A stretch of DNA of 64,000 bases from Sipunculus nudus (GCA_026874595.1 CM049316.1:54569676-54633675), one strand, 5' to 3'; shown: positions 13,701-24,497, numbered from the stretch's first letter. Made by a program: numbers and translations. The notes: generated by a model not told the origin, from the letters alone.

Positions 13701-16700
13701 TGTTTGTCCGAAATAGGTTAAGGTGTTGGGCAGGTACTGATGTATATTCACATACTCTGGCGTCAGTTTGTAAAAGGCTGGGATCCATGGGGGGAAATCA
13801 CATTTTTGTTGCGATGTGATAGCCGTTTGTAAGCGAAGTACGCTGGCAGTTTAAAGAGTGATCAGCGACATATACAACTTCCAGCATCGGCCCCCTCCCT
13901 GCCCTGCATAAACGATTGCATAAAGGTCGCCAACAAGAGGTTTTTTAAAATAAGATTTCACATTTTTAGTTTTAATCAAATGTTGGACATGTTTGAATAG
14001 GAAATCTGGCTGCGTCTATGATCGTTAGATAACGACCTTCACAGGTGTTGCCCGGCCATTTGTTGGCACGTGCGGCCAGTGACTTGGCGGTAAACGGCAG
14101 AAACCTCGTGCACGACAAGGTCGTCATATCAAACGTGCTGATACGAAGTTTGACTAGTATTGTTTTGAATAATTTGATAATACTATGCCAAAATATCGTA
14201 TAAGGGTAACATATTACAGGCTTTTAATTTTTTTTGCTGTTGAAAACATGAATGAATATCCCCCACGATCGCCGAACTGTCAGAGTTTTTCGGCACCCTT
14301 TCTGCCGGAGCATATTATTTGCTAAAGTTTGAGCTAGTCGGCAAATCAGAGATCCCTATTCAAGATATTATAGGTTTTAGTCCCTCGTTATCAGATTAGT
14401 TAAATCTGTCAAGGTCATGCCAAAGATGAGTGATCATTTTGAATGTAAAGTTAAAACAATGGGCCGCTGTGTATTAAACCGCGACTGGCTATACCGAAGG
14501 GTATTTCACAAGCGCTTCAATTGCTGTTAGTGTAGATTTCGGCTAAATTTGTTATTTTCTGAGTCATTTCCTTATAACTATTACTTATTTTTACATTTCC
14601 TAGCCTTTTTTATCGCACTATATGGTCCATCTCATTATAAATATTATTTTGCATTTTGTGTTACAAGCCTTTCAATGTCGGCAACATGCATGGGTGAAGG
14701 TGCACTGACCGTCCATAAATTTTGATGTCCTTGAAAATACTTTTCAGGTCCTTGAAAAGTGCTTGAAATTTTTCTCATGATAAGTGTACGAACCCTGATA
14801 AGTTATTGCGAACATCCCTGACCAATGACCTTGGCCTTTTGCCCACATATCAACTGGATTCTTTCTAAATGATGGGTAACTACTAACTACTTAAATCTGG
14901 TGTAATTACTTGGCAACCCATGAGTGAATAACTTTGACCTGCAACCTTTAACCTCCTGACCAGCTGACCCCAAAATCAATCAGTTATTTCTTCAAGCAAA
15001 AAGACCCATAAATATGAAGTTTGGATCAAATTGAGTGATACATAGATGTGGCATATGTGAAAGACTGAAGGTTTGGGTTGAACAGTTTCACCAGAAATAT
15101 GTTCACAAGCATTTAGAACAATTAAGTATTGTGGCCTTGACCTTTGACCTTTTGAACTCGACATCAATAGGCTTCTTCCCCTATTGGTAGGTAAGCCATA
15201 TATGTCAGATGGAAGGTATAGATTGAAATGTTTAACTGAAAATGTCTCCACATTAGAGGAGGGTGCGGTGAACTTGACCTTTGACCTCAAAATCAACAGG
15301 TCTTTTCCCCTGTTGGCAGAGAATCAATATCAGTGCTGGAAGGTTTGGAATAAAAAGTCTAGCTTGAAATGTGTCCACAACCTTTTAAAAAAATATGTTC
15401 ACAAGCATTTAGAACAATATTGTGAACTTGACCTTTGACCTTTTGAACTCAGCATCAATAGGCTTCTTCCCCTATTGGTAGGTAAGCCATATATGACAGA
15501 TGGAAAGTATAGATTGAAAAGTTTGCCTGAAAATGACTCCACGCAAGAAGAGGGTGCTGTGAACTTGACCTTTGACCTCAAAATCAACAGGTCTTTTCCC
15601 CTGTTGGCAGAGAAGCGATATCAGTGCTGAAAGGTTTGGAATGAAAGGTCTAGCTTGAAATGTGTCCACAACCTTTTCAAATAAGTGGATCCTGTGACCC
15701 TGACCTTTGACCTTGTGACCTCAACATCTATAGGATTCCTCTCCCACTTAGTAGGTGAGCTATATGTGAAAGATCAAAGAATTGGGATGAAAGGTTTGGC
15801 CTAAAATGCATCCACAGGCTTTTCAAAGAAGTTGGTTCTATGACCTTGACCTTTGACCTTGTGACCTCAAAATAATTATGGTTCTTCCCCTGTTGGTAGG
15901 TGAGCTGTATGTGAAAGATGGAAGGTTTGGGATGAAAATTTTGGCTAAAAGAATTATTTCTGGGGGATGCAAACACACCCCATAACTTCGAGAATATAGG
16001 TCGCAATGACCTAATTTCAGGTTTGCAAGGAGATTTTTTTAGAACCTCTAAGACTGCATAGGGTTCATGGCCCTAGCCCCTACGGTTACGATTTGTGCCC
16101 TGCTAACGGACGGCCGGCCGGCCGGATGGACAGACGGAAGGACGACGGACAAAGACCCATCGCTATAGCCCAGCATGACTGAAAGTCAGCTGAGCTAAAA
16201 ATAAACCTCCATTCATACTCCTAAGCTTTGCACAGGTTCGCATTAGGCCTGTAGGCCTTGTTTTATTAAAAACCTATTTTTACACTTCAGGACTGCCTAA
16301 TATCAAAACCAATCATCTGTTTTTCCTCATATTTACCATAAATATTCCTCTATATAGTTCCTATGTACATGCTCAGAAATTATGTCTGTATTATATAATT
16401 TAAAAAAGTTATGGGCCCAAACATAATGCATTTTGTAAAAAATCAGGAAAGATATTTGATTACTTAACACAAAACATGTTAAAGCTATGGACTTTTTTTC
16501 CAGTAATATAACTTTACTTAATCAAAATTAAATTGTATACCCAAAATTAGATCAAAATCTTATAATTTTTTTTAAATGTTAACAAAAATAAAAATTGGTA
16601 CCTTAAATTTTGCCCAACCTTGACCGTGGCACTTTTTTTCCTGTAAGTACTGTGGATTTAATTTTCACAGTATGTTTTTGTTAGCATTTTGTCTGTTAAC

Positions 16701-19700
16701 ACCAAAAATTTGAAACCAGTTGTTCAAAAACTGTAGATTTTATTCAGGTTTTCAAGCACCATGCAACATTGTTTACATCAAGCTAGTGTTATGCAGTTTG
16801 CAAGAGATCAACTTCCCAGCTTCAGCTCTCAGTTCCTAAAATTTGGCATACAATTAGATGTCTCCAAAATCCCCTACCAAGCCAAGAATTTGGTCACTAG
16901 GACTTAATACCTTCGAGATATTAATATAAAACTTCATTTTTCCATTAAAAACCTGTTGTTATACTTCAAGACTGCCTAATATCAAAACCACTGATCTGAC
17001 TTTAATCATATATAATATACATATTTTTTCTATACATTCTCTATGCACATGCCAGAAATGATGTCAGTATTGCGTAATTGTTTTAAGTTATGGGCCCAAA
17101 CATAATGCACTTTGTAAAAAATCAAGAAATATATTTACTCCCTTAACAAGGGGATTGCTGAACCTAGAGATTTTTTGTCAGAAATGTAACATTATTTAAT
17201 CAAGGTTCAATTGAATACCCAAAAATTAGTTCTGAATTTTACAAATTTTATAAGTTATTAGTATAAATATAAAATTAGTACCTTAAATTTTGGCCAACTT
17301 TGACCATGGCACCTTTTTTTTCTGTGAGCACTGTTGACATAATTTTCATATCATGCACGCATAAGGATTTCAGCTTTTTAGTTTAGAAAGCTGAAAGAAA
17401 TTGGCCAAAAATTGTAGTAGTTATTACTGTTTTTACGAGACCATGTCAGACCTTGGCTCTCTCCAGCCCCTCTTGAGTCACCTGTATGTTGACCTTGTTG
17501 AACTTTCAGCAAATTATGCATGCTTGAGGCGAGGTATGCACTGGGGCAGCCAGGCAGCTTATGGCCAGCCACAGTTGATCCAGGGGTCCAACCCAACTCA
17601 TCTAGTAGTTTTAACCAACAACATAACAATAAACAATAAATTAATAAATTTGTATTGGTTTTTAATAACAAATTAAAGAAAAATAGAAAAGGAATTTGTT
17701 TGTTTATAATAACAGGAAATTAACTTGCAGTTACTGATGATATGAGAATCTAGTATCGATGGATAGAATGTCAAGTATTCCAAATAACACCATGCAGTCA
17801 ACTATGGTATTTTTCAGTTCAATTCTAATGATATAAAATTAATCATATTATTCATTACTAATCATTAGGGATCATATGAAGGAAATTAATGATAGACAAA
17901 AATGCAGTTGATAATATTAATCTAGATTCCTACTGTGTCTAGTGTGTACATTGATGTGAAATTAGTCCAAAACAAATATATTACATTTACTTTTTTTTTA
18001 TATAAATAAAAGCCATAAAACCAGGTACTTATGATCATTATTTAAATGTGTGAATTTTGTATATTCTGGATTCTCAACATCATTGTTTGGTGAAAACTGA
18101 ATAAATACCAGACATGGTGCAAATACTTTGCAATTGTATTTAAATACGAATATGAATATGTACTCCATTATAAAATTTCTTGCATAAAGAATGGGAATTC
18201 AGGTAAAAATGAAAGTATATGAATACCAGTGCAAATACTTAAAAAATGTATTCATGAATGCATTCATGAATATATTTTTTAATATTATTTTAATAATCAT
18301 TTCAGTTATATTTCATTTTAAAAAATCATACGATTCTCTTATTATTTTTTTTTTAATTATATTTGGGACAATATTTGTAATTTTTTTAAAATAAATAGTT
18401 AAACTCTTATATTATATGTTCTGCTTATAAGTTATATGGCCAAGTCAAAATCTGTGACAATAGTACTCCATTTGTTATTAAAATAAATGAAATCAATCCT
18501 CTTCCCTGTCTCCAAAGGTACTATCAAAATCATAGATAAGCTAAACAACAACTCATAATACAGCTTATATTTATTACCACACAAAACCAGCATGTGCCTC
18601 ATTTCTAAATCATATTTTTTTATCATATATAATAGCTGAGTGTCGTGACCCATAGGTCCCTTGTTTATATTTGACCACAGAGCAGTTTGTGGCAATAGTT
18701 CATTTGCTTTACTGTCCATTCTAATATAGATTCATTTCATTCTGATGAGTGTACAGAATTTGCCCATTGAAAAGATCAATGTTTCAGTTAATCTATCACA
18801 ACTTGTGTAAAAGGGCATAATTTTGTGTTGTTTTCCTATTCTGTGTATAGTTAGGTTTTAACAATTGGATTTTACTTTATATTAATCAATTTTCAATTCT
18901 GACAGTTTATCGTTTATAAAGAAAACTTGAATGTTTCATCACAGTATATTTTTCTATGTCAGGTTTCAAAGTTCTTGTCATGATCCACATTGGTCTGTGT
19001 GTAGTCAGATGTACCAACTTACCGTCTAAATATTACATAATCTGTATTTTTTAAAAAAAGAGCATTGATTTGGGTGTTCAGACCAGCCCATTCTTTCACA
19101 TTATATTTATGTTGCGGACATGGACAAACTTTTACTTGATACAGATCTTTTTGACTAGAATTGTCCTCATATTTGCTAGGGACAGCTTTGTTGTCCTGAT
19201 ATGGCTGTTAACATTAAAATTACTTGCACAATACCCTAGTGAGACACTTCAAGAACAATGAATGAGAGAAAAATAATTTAATATAAATAGCTATTAAATG
19301 TGTGCAGCTTTGCATATCCAGGGTAGTGCATTTTGTCTATTTCATTAAAGTACTTATGTGCTTGACAAAAGCAACAGGTTCGACTGTAATTTGTAATAAC
19401 CAAGCTGATATAACCCCTTGGCTTCCTGCCTTGGATTGCTTTGGGCCAAGTTATCTTTATTTGGTTGATAATATGCCCCTTGAGTTAATAACAATGAATT
19501 ATCACATTTTGTTGTGATATTTACATCACTACAGTTCAGTTGTTCATTTGAAACAAAAGCAAATTACCAAGATTATTCTCAGTGTGGTGATTGGGCCCAG
19601 GTTAACTAGGACAGTGGTGCTGTTAAATTGTGAACATTGGTATGTTGTATCACTGTAGTTGTTGTATGTTGTATCAATGTATTAAGTGTATGGTATATCA

Positions 19701-20623
19701 GTATAGTATATCACTGTAGTGAGTGTACTTTACACTGTATTTGCAGTATCTGCCACCATCCAAGTACAACACAAGACAGTCGGCCAAGTATCTTCATTGT
19801 AGTACCTTGCCGGACATTGCCGCTCACCTGCGCAGACCCACATACACAGAAGATGATAGGTTTACTAGTGTGTTTCCTTGTGTTCTAACTGTATGAGAGT
19901 ATAGAGAAATATGAGGTTACACAAGATGGAAAAGTGTTATGGATGGCATGGTTACTATGGGTCAGAAGGGTGCGCCTTACTAACCCTGCATTATTAGTTT
20001 GACTGAAGTGCTGCAAATACTTTGTGACACTTAATGATTTAATTAGTTCTGTTGATGAAAGACACCTAATGCATTCACTAGTATAGATCATTGTTATGTC
20101 TTATGTTTCACCATCACTTGTAGAGTCCATTGTCGAATCACCAAAAATGTTCATATTTATCTCTTAGGATTGTGTTCTAGTTACCTTGTCAGATAATTTG
20201 ATTTTAATCCTGTTTGTGATAACTTTAATGAAAACACACTGTTTACTGTAAAAATGTGACAGTTGTTGCTGCCTTTACCCTTAAAAGTTAAATACCATAC
20301 CAGGAAAGATGTTTTGAACCTCTGTAATGATGGTTTTACTTTTCAGTTTGACAACACTCACTGCTAAGCCAACCAAATATATCTAACTATTATGTTCAAT
20401 TTTGGTTAAAGAAATATCTCCCTCACTTATATGCTAATCTTTTCAGGTGAGGGTCATGACCTGCGGGTTACTTACCATTCTATATCTCTTAGTAAATCTT
20501 TTTAATTTAGTGACATTTTTATTTTCCAGGCTCTCCTGCAGAGAAGAGACCAAGGCTGGCTTGACTACAGTTCAAGATCTGTGTTTAGATCTCTTGTGTT
20601 TAGTAGATCTCTTTGGTTTATGA
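1380..20623 (+). CDS. Gene 1: unrecognised Ser/Asp-rich repetitive protein, 3' part (multi-exon)
   Basis: I do not recognise this gene and assign no function. Proposed exons are 1380-1773, 2499-4541 (or to the stop at 4566), 5810-5900, 6688-6762, 7220-7320, 19747-19859 and 20530-20623. Each is bounded by AG/GT and the phases agree across every junction (2, 0, 1, 1, 0, 2), which is the main evidence that they belong together. The first exon begins in phase 1, so upstream exons lie left of the window. The protein is rich in Ser, Asp, Lys and Asn, has two low-complexity repeat blocks, and shows no signal peptide, membrane segment or catalytic motif; it looks intrinsically disordered. The later exons are less biased (for example DEPGLNVEVDIIESSW, YLPPSKYNTRQSAKYLH) and are the best probes for homology. 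The final intron is 12.4 kb of nested transposons. The skip of exon 6688-6762 would also keep phase. Frame of the last exon is uncertain. Confidence 0.6.
1774..2498. other. Gene 1 intron, no recognisable feature
   Basis: AT-rich unique sequence between two in-phase exons. A short ORF-like stretch at its 3' end is the 5' part of the next exon in another frame. Confidence 0.6.
2499..4566 (+). CDS. Gene 1 large exon: Ser/Asp-rich with SDKNL-type repeats
   Basis: This is the longest open frame in the window. It is open from the acceptor cttttcag at 2491-2498, upstream of its first ATG at 2563, to a stop at 4564-4566. It begins ERSDHQTHHKDEE, in phase with the exon at 1380-1773. Residues from about 2900 to 3370 form tandem repeats of 9-10 residues (SDKNLxNVS, and HSDKDLSPY). 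The distal half is acidic and Ser-rich with a basic stretch (KSPRIKSHKHKK). A donor-like GTATAT after the Pro codon at 4539-4541 would join in phase 0 to the exon at 5810, removing only the last eight codons; otherwise translation stops at 4566. Confidence 0.7.
2900..3370 (+). repeat. Coding minisatellite, 27-30 bp units (SDKNLxNVS / HSDKDLSPY)
   Basis: Eight or so 27-bp units (about 3128-3365) encode nine-residue repeats with the pattern Asp-Lys-Asn-Leu-x-Asn-Val-Ser-Ser. A proximal block of 30-bp units (about 2915-3050) encodes Ser-Asp-Lys-Asp-Leu-Ser-Pro-Tyr-His. All units keep frame. Some units differ at third positions and some at Leu/Pro/Ala sites, so the array is coding and not freshly amplified. 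Confidence 0.85.
4567..5417. other. Gene 1 intron or 3' UTR, unique AT-rich DNA
   Basis: Begins immediately after the in-frame stop. If the donor at 4542 is not used this is 3' UTR. AATAAA at 5399-5404 could serve as a polyadenylation signal in that case. Confidence 0.4.
5418..5742. mobile_element. Harbinger-like foldback MITE, 325 bp, copy 1
   Basis: The ends GGCAAAAAAAAGGTATGG and TTTGGTTCTCAGGCAC in inverse form a long stem, flanked by TTA on both sides (5415-5417 and 5743-5745). The TTA duplication and GGCC ends fit PIF/Harbinger. A second copy of the same length is at 35142. Confidence 0.7.
5810..5900 (+). CDS. Gene 1 candidate exon
   Basis: Acceptor tctttttag and donor ACTG|GTAAGA flank an open frame that reads ILSTEEFPKTSCSVC and then TDRQTDQIISLGLRT. 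It starts in phase 0 (compatible with a donor at 4542) and ends in phase 1. A short CAGA run is read as codons inside it. Confidence 0.5.
5901..6687. other. Gene 1 intron with G and C homopolymers
   Basis: Contains a G run of about 20 (6206-6225) and a C run near 6438-6449, bounded by CAGTGGCGTCAAAA at 6184 and TTACGCAACCCTATG near 6516. These ends resemble a decayed CAGTGGCG-type hAT element, but no duplication is visible. Confidence 0.4.
6688..6762 (+). CDS. Gene 1 candidate exon (possibly optional)
   Basis: Acceptor aatttttag precedes an open frame reading GEDYSIVKSGYFSQLNSYV and then TQEKYI. It enters in phase 1. A weak donor GTAGGC leaves it in phase 1 and makes it joinable to 7220; another donor-like GTATAT at 6755 would break the frame. 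Exon 5810-5900 can also join 7220 directly, so this may be an alternative exon. Confidence 0.4.
7220..7320 (+). CDS. Gene 1 exon
   Basis: The exon lies between acceptor tatttatcag and donor GAACAG|GTAATT. It reads DEPGLNVEVDIIESSW and then SEGSQDYTIPSSNTEEQ. It enters in phase 1 and leaves in phase 0. The acidic, Ser/Thr-rich composition matches the large exon. Confidence 0.6.
8740..10165 (+). repeat. Tandem array, about 278-bp unit, about five copies
   Basis: The sentence CATCTGTTCATCTGCC recurs near 8934, 9211, 9490, 9768 and (as CATCTGTTGATCTGCC) 10027, giving spacings of 278, 279, 278 and about 258. Most units contain GGTGGCGCCACC or a one-base variant (exact at 9048, 9327, 9605). It is the interior of family D copy 1. 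Confidence 0.85.
10843..11929. mobile_element. Non-autonomous TIR element, TA target duplication
   Basis: Inverted ends CCGTATTTATTCTA-TTTGGCGA (one mismatch over about 22 bp) lie between TA dinucleotides at 10841-10842 and 11930-11931. The length is 1,087 bp with no transposase reading frame. TA duplications suggest a Tc1/mariner-pogo type origin. Confidence 0.65.
12813..14797. mobile_element. Non-autonomous TIR element CAGGGTTCGTAC, 5-bp duplication
   Basis: The ends CAGGGTTCGTAC and GTACGAACCCTG are inverse over 12 bp and are flanked by an exact ATAAG duplication (12808-12812 and 14798-14802). Subterminal CTTGAAAAGTGCTTGAA motifs occur near both ends. No transposase is visible; I leave the superfamily open. 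Confidence 0.7.
14930..15960. repeat. Degenerate 140-150 bp units with TGACCTTTGACC
   Basis: The phrase CTTGACCTTTGACC recurs near 15135, 15275, 15428, 15566, 15702 and 15848, separated by roughly 138-153 bp, each followed by CTGTTGGTAGGTGAGC-like text. Part of the inverted family B element. Confidence 0.75.
18667..19746. other. Gene 1 intron, unique DNA 3' of the transposon stack
   Basis: AT-rich, no repeat or reading frame of note until the acceptor at 19746. Confidence 0.5.
19747..19859 (+). CDS. Gene 1 exon
   Basis: Acceptor ctgtatttgcag is followed by an open frame reading YLPPSKYNTRQSAKYLHC and then STLPDIAAHLRRPTYTEDD. Entry is phase 0, matching the exon ending at 7320 despite the 12.4 kb intron. 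The donor AG|GTTTAC ends it in phase 2. An internal donor-like GTAGTA at 19799 would end it in phase 1 instead. Confidence 0.55.
20530..20623 (+). CDS. Gene 1 candidate terminal exon (two possible frames)
   Basis: Acceptor ttattttccag opens this exon. Joined in phase 2 to 19859 it reads LSCREETKAGLTTVQDL and stops at 20621-20623. Joined in phase 1 (internal donor at 19799) it reads SPAEKRPRLA and stops at about 20561-20563; that short basic end resembles a nuclear protein tail. The sequence alone does not decide which is used. Confidence 0.4.
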
Positions 20624-21079
20624 ATTATTGCAAATCACTGTAGCAAAATTCCTAGTCTGTACTTTTGTTACTCCGCTGCTGTTTTGAGGATAGATGGAGT
20701 TCTCCTCACCAGTAACATCTCCTTTTGTTTATAGACTGAAATGCATTATTTATATATTATCAATTTAAGTTCTTTTTACAACACATAGGTAGTGACACTT
20801 TAGTACATCATTGCACTATTTTAGATCAGTTTACTGTTAAGGTTAAGGCTTCCTTCCATTCATTTAACTGTTAGTAAATCTTTATATGTGTAATTTTGTG
20901 TATGCCTTATACATTAACATCTCCTCTTAAGCCTTGAATTAGCTGGCTATATGGTCTCTTTCTTTTTATTAACTAATGCTGACTGGTGAAGTAGTCTTTA
21001 TTATATTAAATTCTGTGATACAACATCAGTCCTGCAGCTGTGACAATACTCATAGGAATCTATTACATACTAGTCTTTT

Positions 21080-23487
21080 TTAGCGAACCTGTGAGCTTAT
21101 GCTATGGTGCGGCTTCGTATGTCGTGCGTCGTCTGTACGTTAACCATAGCTATCTTAAAAACGGCAGGAGCTAGCATCACCAATTTTTTGCAAATATTCA
21201 GTCATCCAAAAAACTATATCGGATTTTGTTTATTTTTTTTCTAACTGCATTTTCTTAGATTTTATAGGGAAAAAGCTAAAAAAACTTTTAAAATCTTCTC
21301 CTCCGAAACTGTCCAGCCAAATTGTCCAATATTTCACAGAAATGATCCCTGGAAGAATCTTTCTCAAGTTTGTTTGAATGGTTCCAGTTCAGAGATTTTT
21401 GGCCGAGTTACAGGAGGCTAAACTTTGTTAACTGTGCAAAAAAGCATATTAAAATTTAAATCTCAGAAACAGCTGGAGCTATCATCACCAAATTTTATGC
21501 CAATGTTGGTCACATAGGTCATATCTGAAATTGAGGTATTGGTGGCGCCACCTGCATCGGCCTTTGTTTTACGGGGTCATTAGTGCCTGTATCACACTGA
21601 GGGCTACAGAAAACTTCTCTGAAACCATATGGCCAAAATGTTTAATATAGCACAGAAACGATTCTAGGGTAGTGCTTTCTGAAGTTTGTTCAAATGGTTT
21701 CTTTTCAGTGACATTTGGCTAAGTTATGGGAAGCTGAAATGAGTCATATGCCATAACAGCCCATTTAAGCTCAGTGGCTACAAAGATCTTCTTCACAAAA
21801 ACCACTGGGCCAAATTCTAAAACCTCACAAATTAATTATCCTCAGATGTTGATAATTCAAGTTTGTACATAAGGTTTTGGTTCAGTGCTTTTTTGCTGAG
21901 TTACAGGAAGCTGAACTTAGCCAGTTTGCTGTATCTTCCTATATGAGTTATAAACCTGGGAAATGTTTTTCAACTGATGCAACTGAAGCCAGTTTGTTAA
22001 ATATTTTACAAGAATAATCCCTACAATAATTCTTATAATAATTGTCATTCATGGTTCCACAAGAATGATTTTTGGCTGAATTATGGAGATTGAATTGAGT
22101 CATTTTACCATATATGTTAGCTGTGTTTTGCTGTTACATCTAGCCTGGCACCAGTTTATCAGCATCTATTACATCATGCCACTAGACATTTAGATTTCAG
22201 GTTATCTTTGGTTAATATTGACAAGAAAGTTTTTTTAAAAGCTTTTAAAAAAATTAGATTTATGATTTAGTTATTCATCATACCAGGCAATCATGGATAT
22301 TCAGCTCTCTGTGGCTATATAAAGACAACTGTATGTGGATTATAAATTATTGGTATCCCTACTCAACTTAATTCAAGAATTTGCCATCAATGAGATATAT
22401 CTGTATTTTAATTTTGCATTCATTATGCATCCATAATAATTTTACATATATTCCTGATTTCTTTTTTTATAAAATCAGCTGAAAAGCATTTTGTACTGGA
22501 AAAATAAATTTCAAAGTTATTTCAAGTAGGGACGACTTTTGTGTACAGATGGCAGCACTTGGTTTACCATTGGCAGATTGCCAGTGCCTTGATGTTGGCC
22601 ATTAGCCAAGATGATGTCAGCTCTATAAATAGTTTTGGCACACTGCCAGGATTGGAAGAAGTGCAGCCAGGTATAGGTCAAGAGTTCACTCAGTGCAATA
22701 GCTGCATTCTATTTATAGCTTTGGCAGACTGCTCACTGCTCATATTTGGCACCAAAGTTCAGGCTGAATCTATTTATAGCTTTGGCAGACTGCCAACTGT
22801 GTCAGATTATGCAACAGGTCAAGAGTTCACTCAGTGCAGCCAGGTACAGGTCAAAAGTTCACTCAGTCTAGCCAGGTGCAGGTCAAGAGTTCACTCAGTG
22901 CGGTAGCTTGAGGCAGCAATTTGTCACAGGTCACTCGGGGGAAACTGCCTTACTCACCTAAGCCCTGTCAGCCCAGTGCATCAAAATCTGGGGAAGTTTG
23001 ATGTATTGGACTAATATTTTGACCTGTCTATGCGTCTTTGATGGATATCTCATTTACAAGACAGGTGGTGCCACGTACATTGAATTTTGCACAGTGTATG
23101 TGCCTGCTTTTTTGTACAGAGGAATTTGATATATCAGCCTGAAATTGGGCATATTTATACATATCAAATAGCTTTGTCGTATACAAGACTGGTGTTGCCA
23201 CCTACAATAATTTTTGCACAATGTGTGTCCCTGCTTATTTCTCAGGAGGGGTTTGATATATCAGTTTGAAAATTGGCATATGTGTATATCTCTGATAGCT
23301 CCGTTGTAAACAAGACTGGTGCACCCATGCCAGAATTTCAGCAGTGATGTTTGTGTAATTGTTCTTATTCAAAATGATTAGTACTTGCATTGTTCATATA
23401 CATGAAAAGTAATGGTCCATCAGTGAAGCATTACGTCTGGTGTATTTCCAAATGTACAGGTTCGCATTAGGCCTGTAGGCCTTGTTT
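21080..23487 (+). mobile_element. Family D Helentron-like element, copy 2 (uninterrupted)
   Basis: 5' end TAGCGAACCTGTGAGC, 3' arm ACAGGTTCGC (23456-23465), hairpin AGGCCTGTAGGCCT (23469-23482), terminus TTGTTT. Contains one exact GGTGGCGCCACC at 21541 and about three units of roughly 145 bp between 22990 and 23340 related to the 278-bp array of copy 1. Lies between the convergent ends of gene 1 and RPUSD2. Confidence 0.8.
22540..22930 (+). repeat. Local repeats TTGGCAGACTGCCA and CAAGAGTTCACTCAGTG
   Basis: TTTGGCA-ACTGCCA palindromic phrases recur near 22570, 22632, 22721 and 22780. CAGGTCAAGAGTTCACTCAG or variants recur near 22676, 22816, 22846 and 22878. An open frame (22541-22906) runs through but reads as repeated non-coding DNA. 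Inside family D copy 2. Confidence 0.6.
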
Positions 23488-24375
23488 CCTTATTTTAACA
23501 ATGTACATGATCAAGAGAACAAAATATGTTTAACAGTCTCATCATACTGTCATAGTAATTAGGCTCCAGAAGGTAACTGTTATTTTGTAATTATTCATTG
23601 AATTAAATGAATGTTTATATATATTTGTATGAAAAATAGATGTTTGAGAGAAAAAGCAAGTTTTACAAATCACCTGGATATCCCTGTCTCAGACATTTGG
23701 TACTTGGTAAGAGCATTGTATGTTTTGACTCTATTTTGCTACATTAAAGTTTCCATATCTTCACCTGTTGTTTTGATGCTTTGCTTTGGGCCTCTCACAC
23801 TGAAGATAGTACCTTTTCAGGTCAAGCAAACATATTCCAAATCTCATTACAGTATCTTTTGTCACACTTGTCTATAAAAATGTATTACTATAGATTTTGC
23901 ATAAACTGAAGCCAATTCCTGGAAGAAAAACATTTTTTCTATTAACTTTTCCACTAAAAAAAACATGGGTGTGATTTGTTAAAAAGCTATTTGCACATAT
24001 ATAATAAATGTCAACTTGACAGTGATGTCAGCCATGGGGTAAACTCCTGTTGACTAAAATCATCAAAAGCTTAGCATTTCTTACACTCTCTGTCCCAAAA
24101 TTTTTAGAAAAAGAATTAAAACATGTATTATTAGATTTAAGTCATTTCTTAATTTTACCTGTGATGTCACATTTTGTCCCAACCAATCGCATCATGGCAA
24201 AGTCTATGTTCTGGGTCCAATGCACCCTGTACATAACAAACCTATGTGCTAATATTTTTACCTAACCTTGAGTTTTTGTCCATATAGGAGTTTGTACTGT
24301 GAAGAAAGATCCATGGCCTTTTCTCTAAAAGCACATACCAGAGACTTAACTCTAAAATAATTTAAATGTTATATA
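23488..24375. other. Intergenic, between convergent gene 1 and RPUSD2
   Basis: AT-rich unique sequence, no feature supported. Confidence 0.5.
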
Positions 24376-24381
24376 TTTATT
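24376..24381 (-). terminator. RPUSD2: Polyadenylation signal AATAAA (RPUSD2)
   Basis: TTTATT on the plus strand reads AATAAA on the minus strand, about 40 nt beyond the RPUSD2 stop. Position and orientation fit its 3' UTR. Confidence 0.5.
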
Positions 24382-24422
24382 ATCAAAAATATTTTCTATA
24401 CAATTATTGCAGGATGTCAGGG

Positions 24423-24497
24423 TCACCTCTCTTCAACTGGTGTCCACCCATCCACTGCCCAGTGAGGTAGATCTGTTTCATATTCCCAGTCAGGACC
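24423..24497 (-). CDS. RPUSD2: RPUSD2 last coding exon
   Basis: Reads GPDWEYETDLPHWAVDGW and then TPVEER and stop; the family C-terminus has the same Gly-Pro-x-aromatic-Glu-Tyr pattern and a Trp-Ala pair. Acceptor atttgacag, phase 0. Confidence 0.88.
   Translation of the reverse strand, partial: GPDWEYETDLPHWAVDGWTPVEER

Larger units (their letters stand above)
10397..16201 (-). mobile_element. Family B Helentron-like element, inverted, nested in family D
   Basis: Begins AACAAGTGACCCATAGGTC and ACTCAGCTG, the reverse complement of the family B 3' end. It ends AGTCAGCTGAGCTAAAAA, the reverse complement of its 5' end, with a CCGG/CCGTC-type microsatellite just before. Two cut-and-paste elements lie inside (10843-11929 and 12813-14797), and a TGACCTTTGACC unit array fills 14930-15960. 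Confidence 0.7.
7760..16262 (+). mobile_element. Family D Helentron-like element, copy 1, with nested insertions
   Basis: Starts TTAGCGAACCTGTGAGC with CCGTCC tracts. The arm GCGAACCTGTG is repeated in inverse as CACAGGTTCGC at 16231-16241, followed by the hairpin AGGCCT-GT-AGGCCT and TTGTTT. The first 550 bp match the copy at 21080. The interior holds a 278-bp tandem array and an inverted family B element. Confidence 0.75.
7547..18666 (+). mobile_element. Family B Helentron-like element, copy 1, split by family D
   Basis: The 5' end TTAGCTCAGCTGACTATAAG with a CCGT microsatellite starts at 7547. After CCTCAATTTT (about 7759) the sequence is interrupted by a family D element and resumes at 16263 with TTATTAAAAACCTA, exactly as in the uninterrupted copy at 45490. 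It ends with GCTGAG, GACCCATAGGTC and CTTGTTT. Two internal units about 677 bp apart (16268 and 16945) are homologous. Confidence 0.75.

Noticed and set aside
17401-17676. Short frame in family B as a gene
   Set aside because: Conserved in only two of three copies and without homology or domain features; kept only as a finding.
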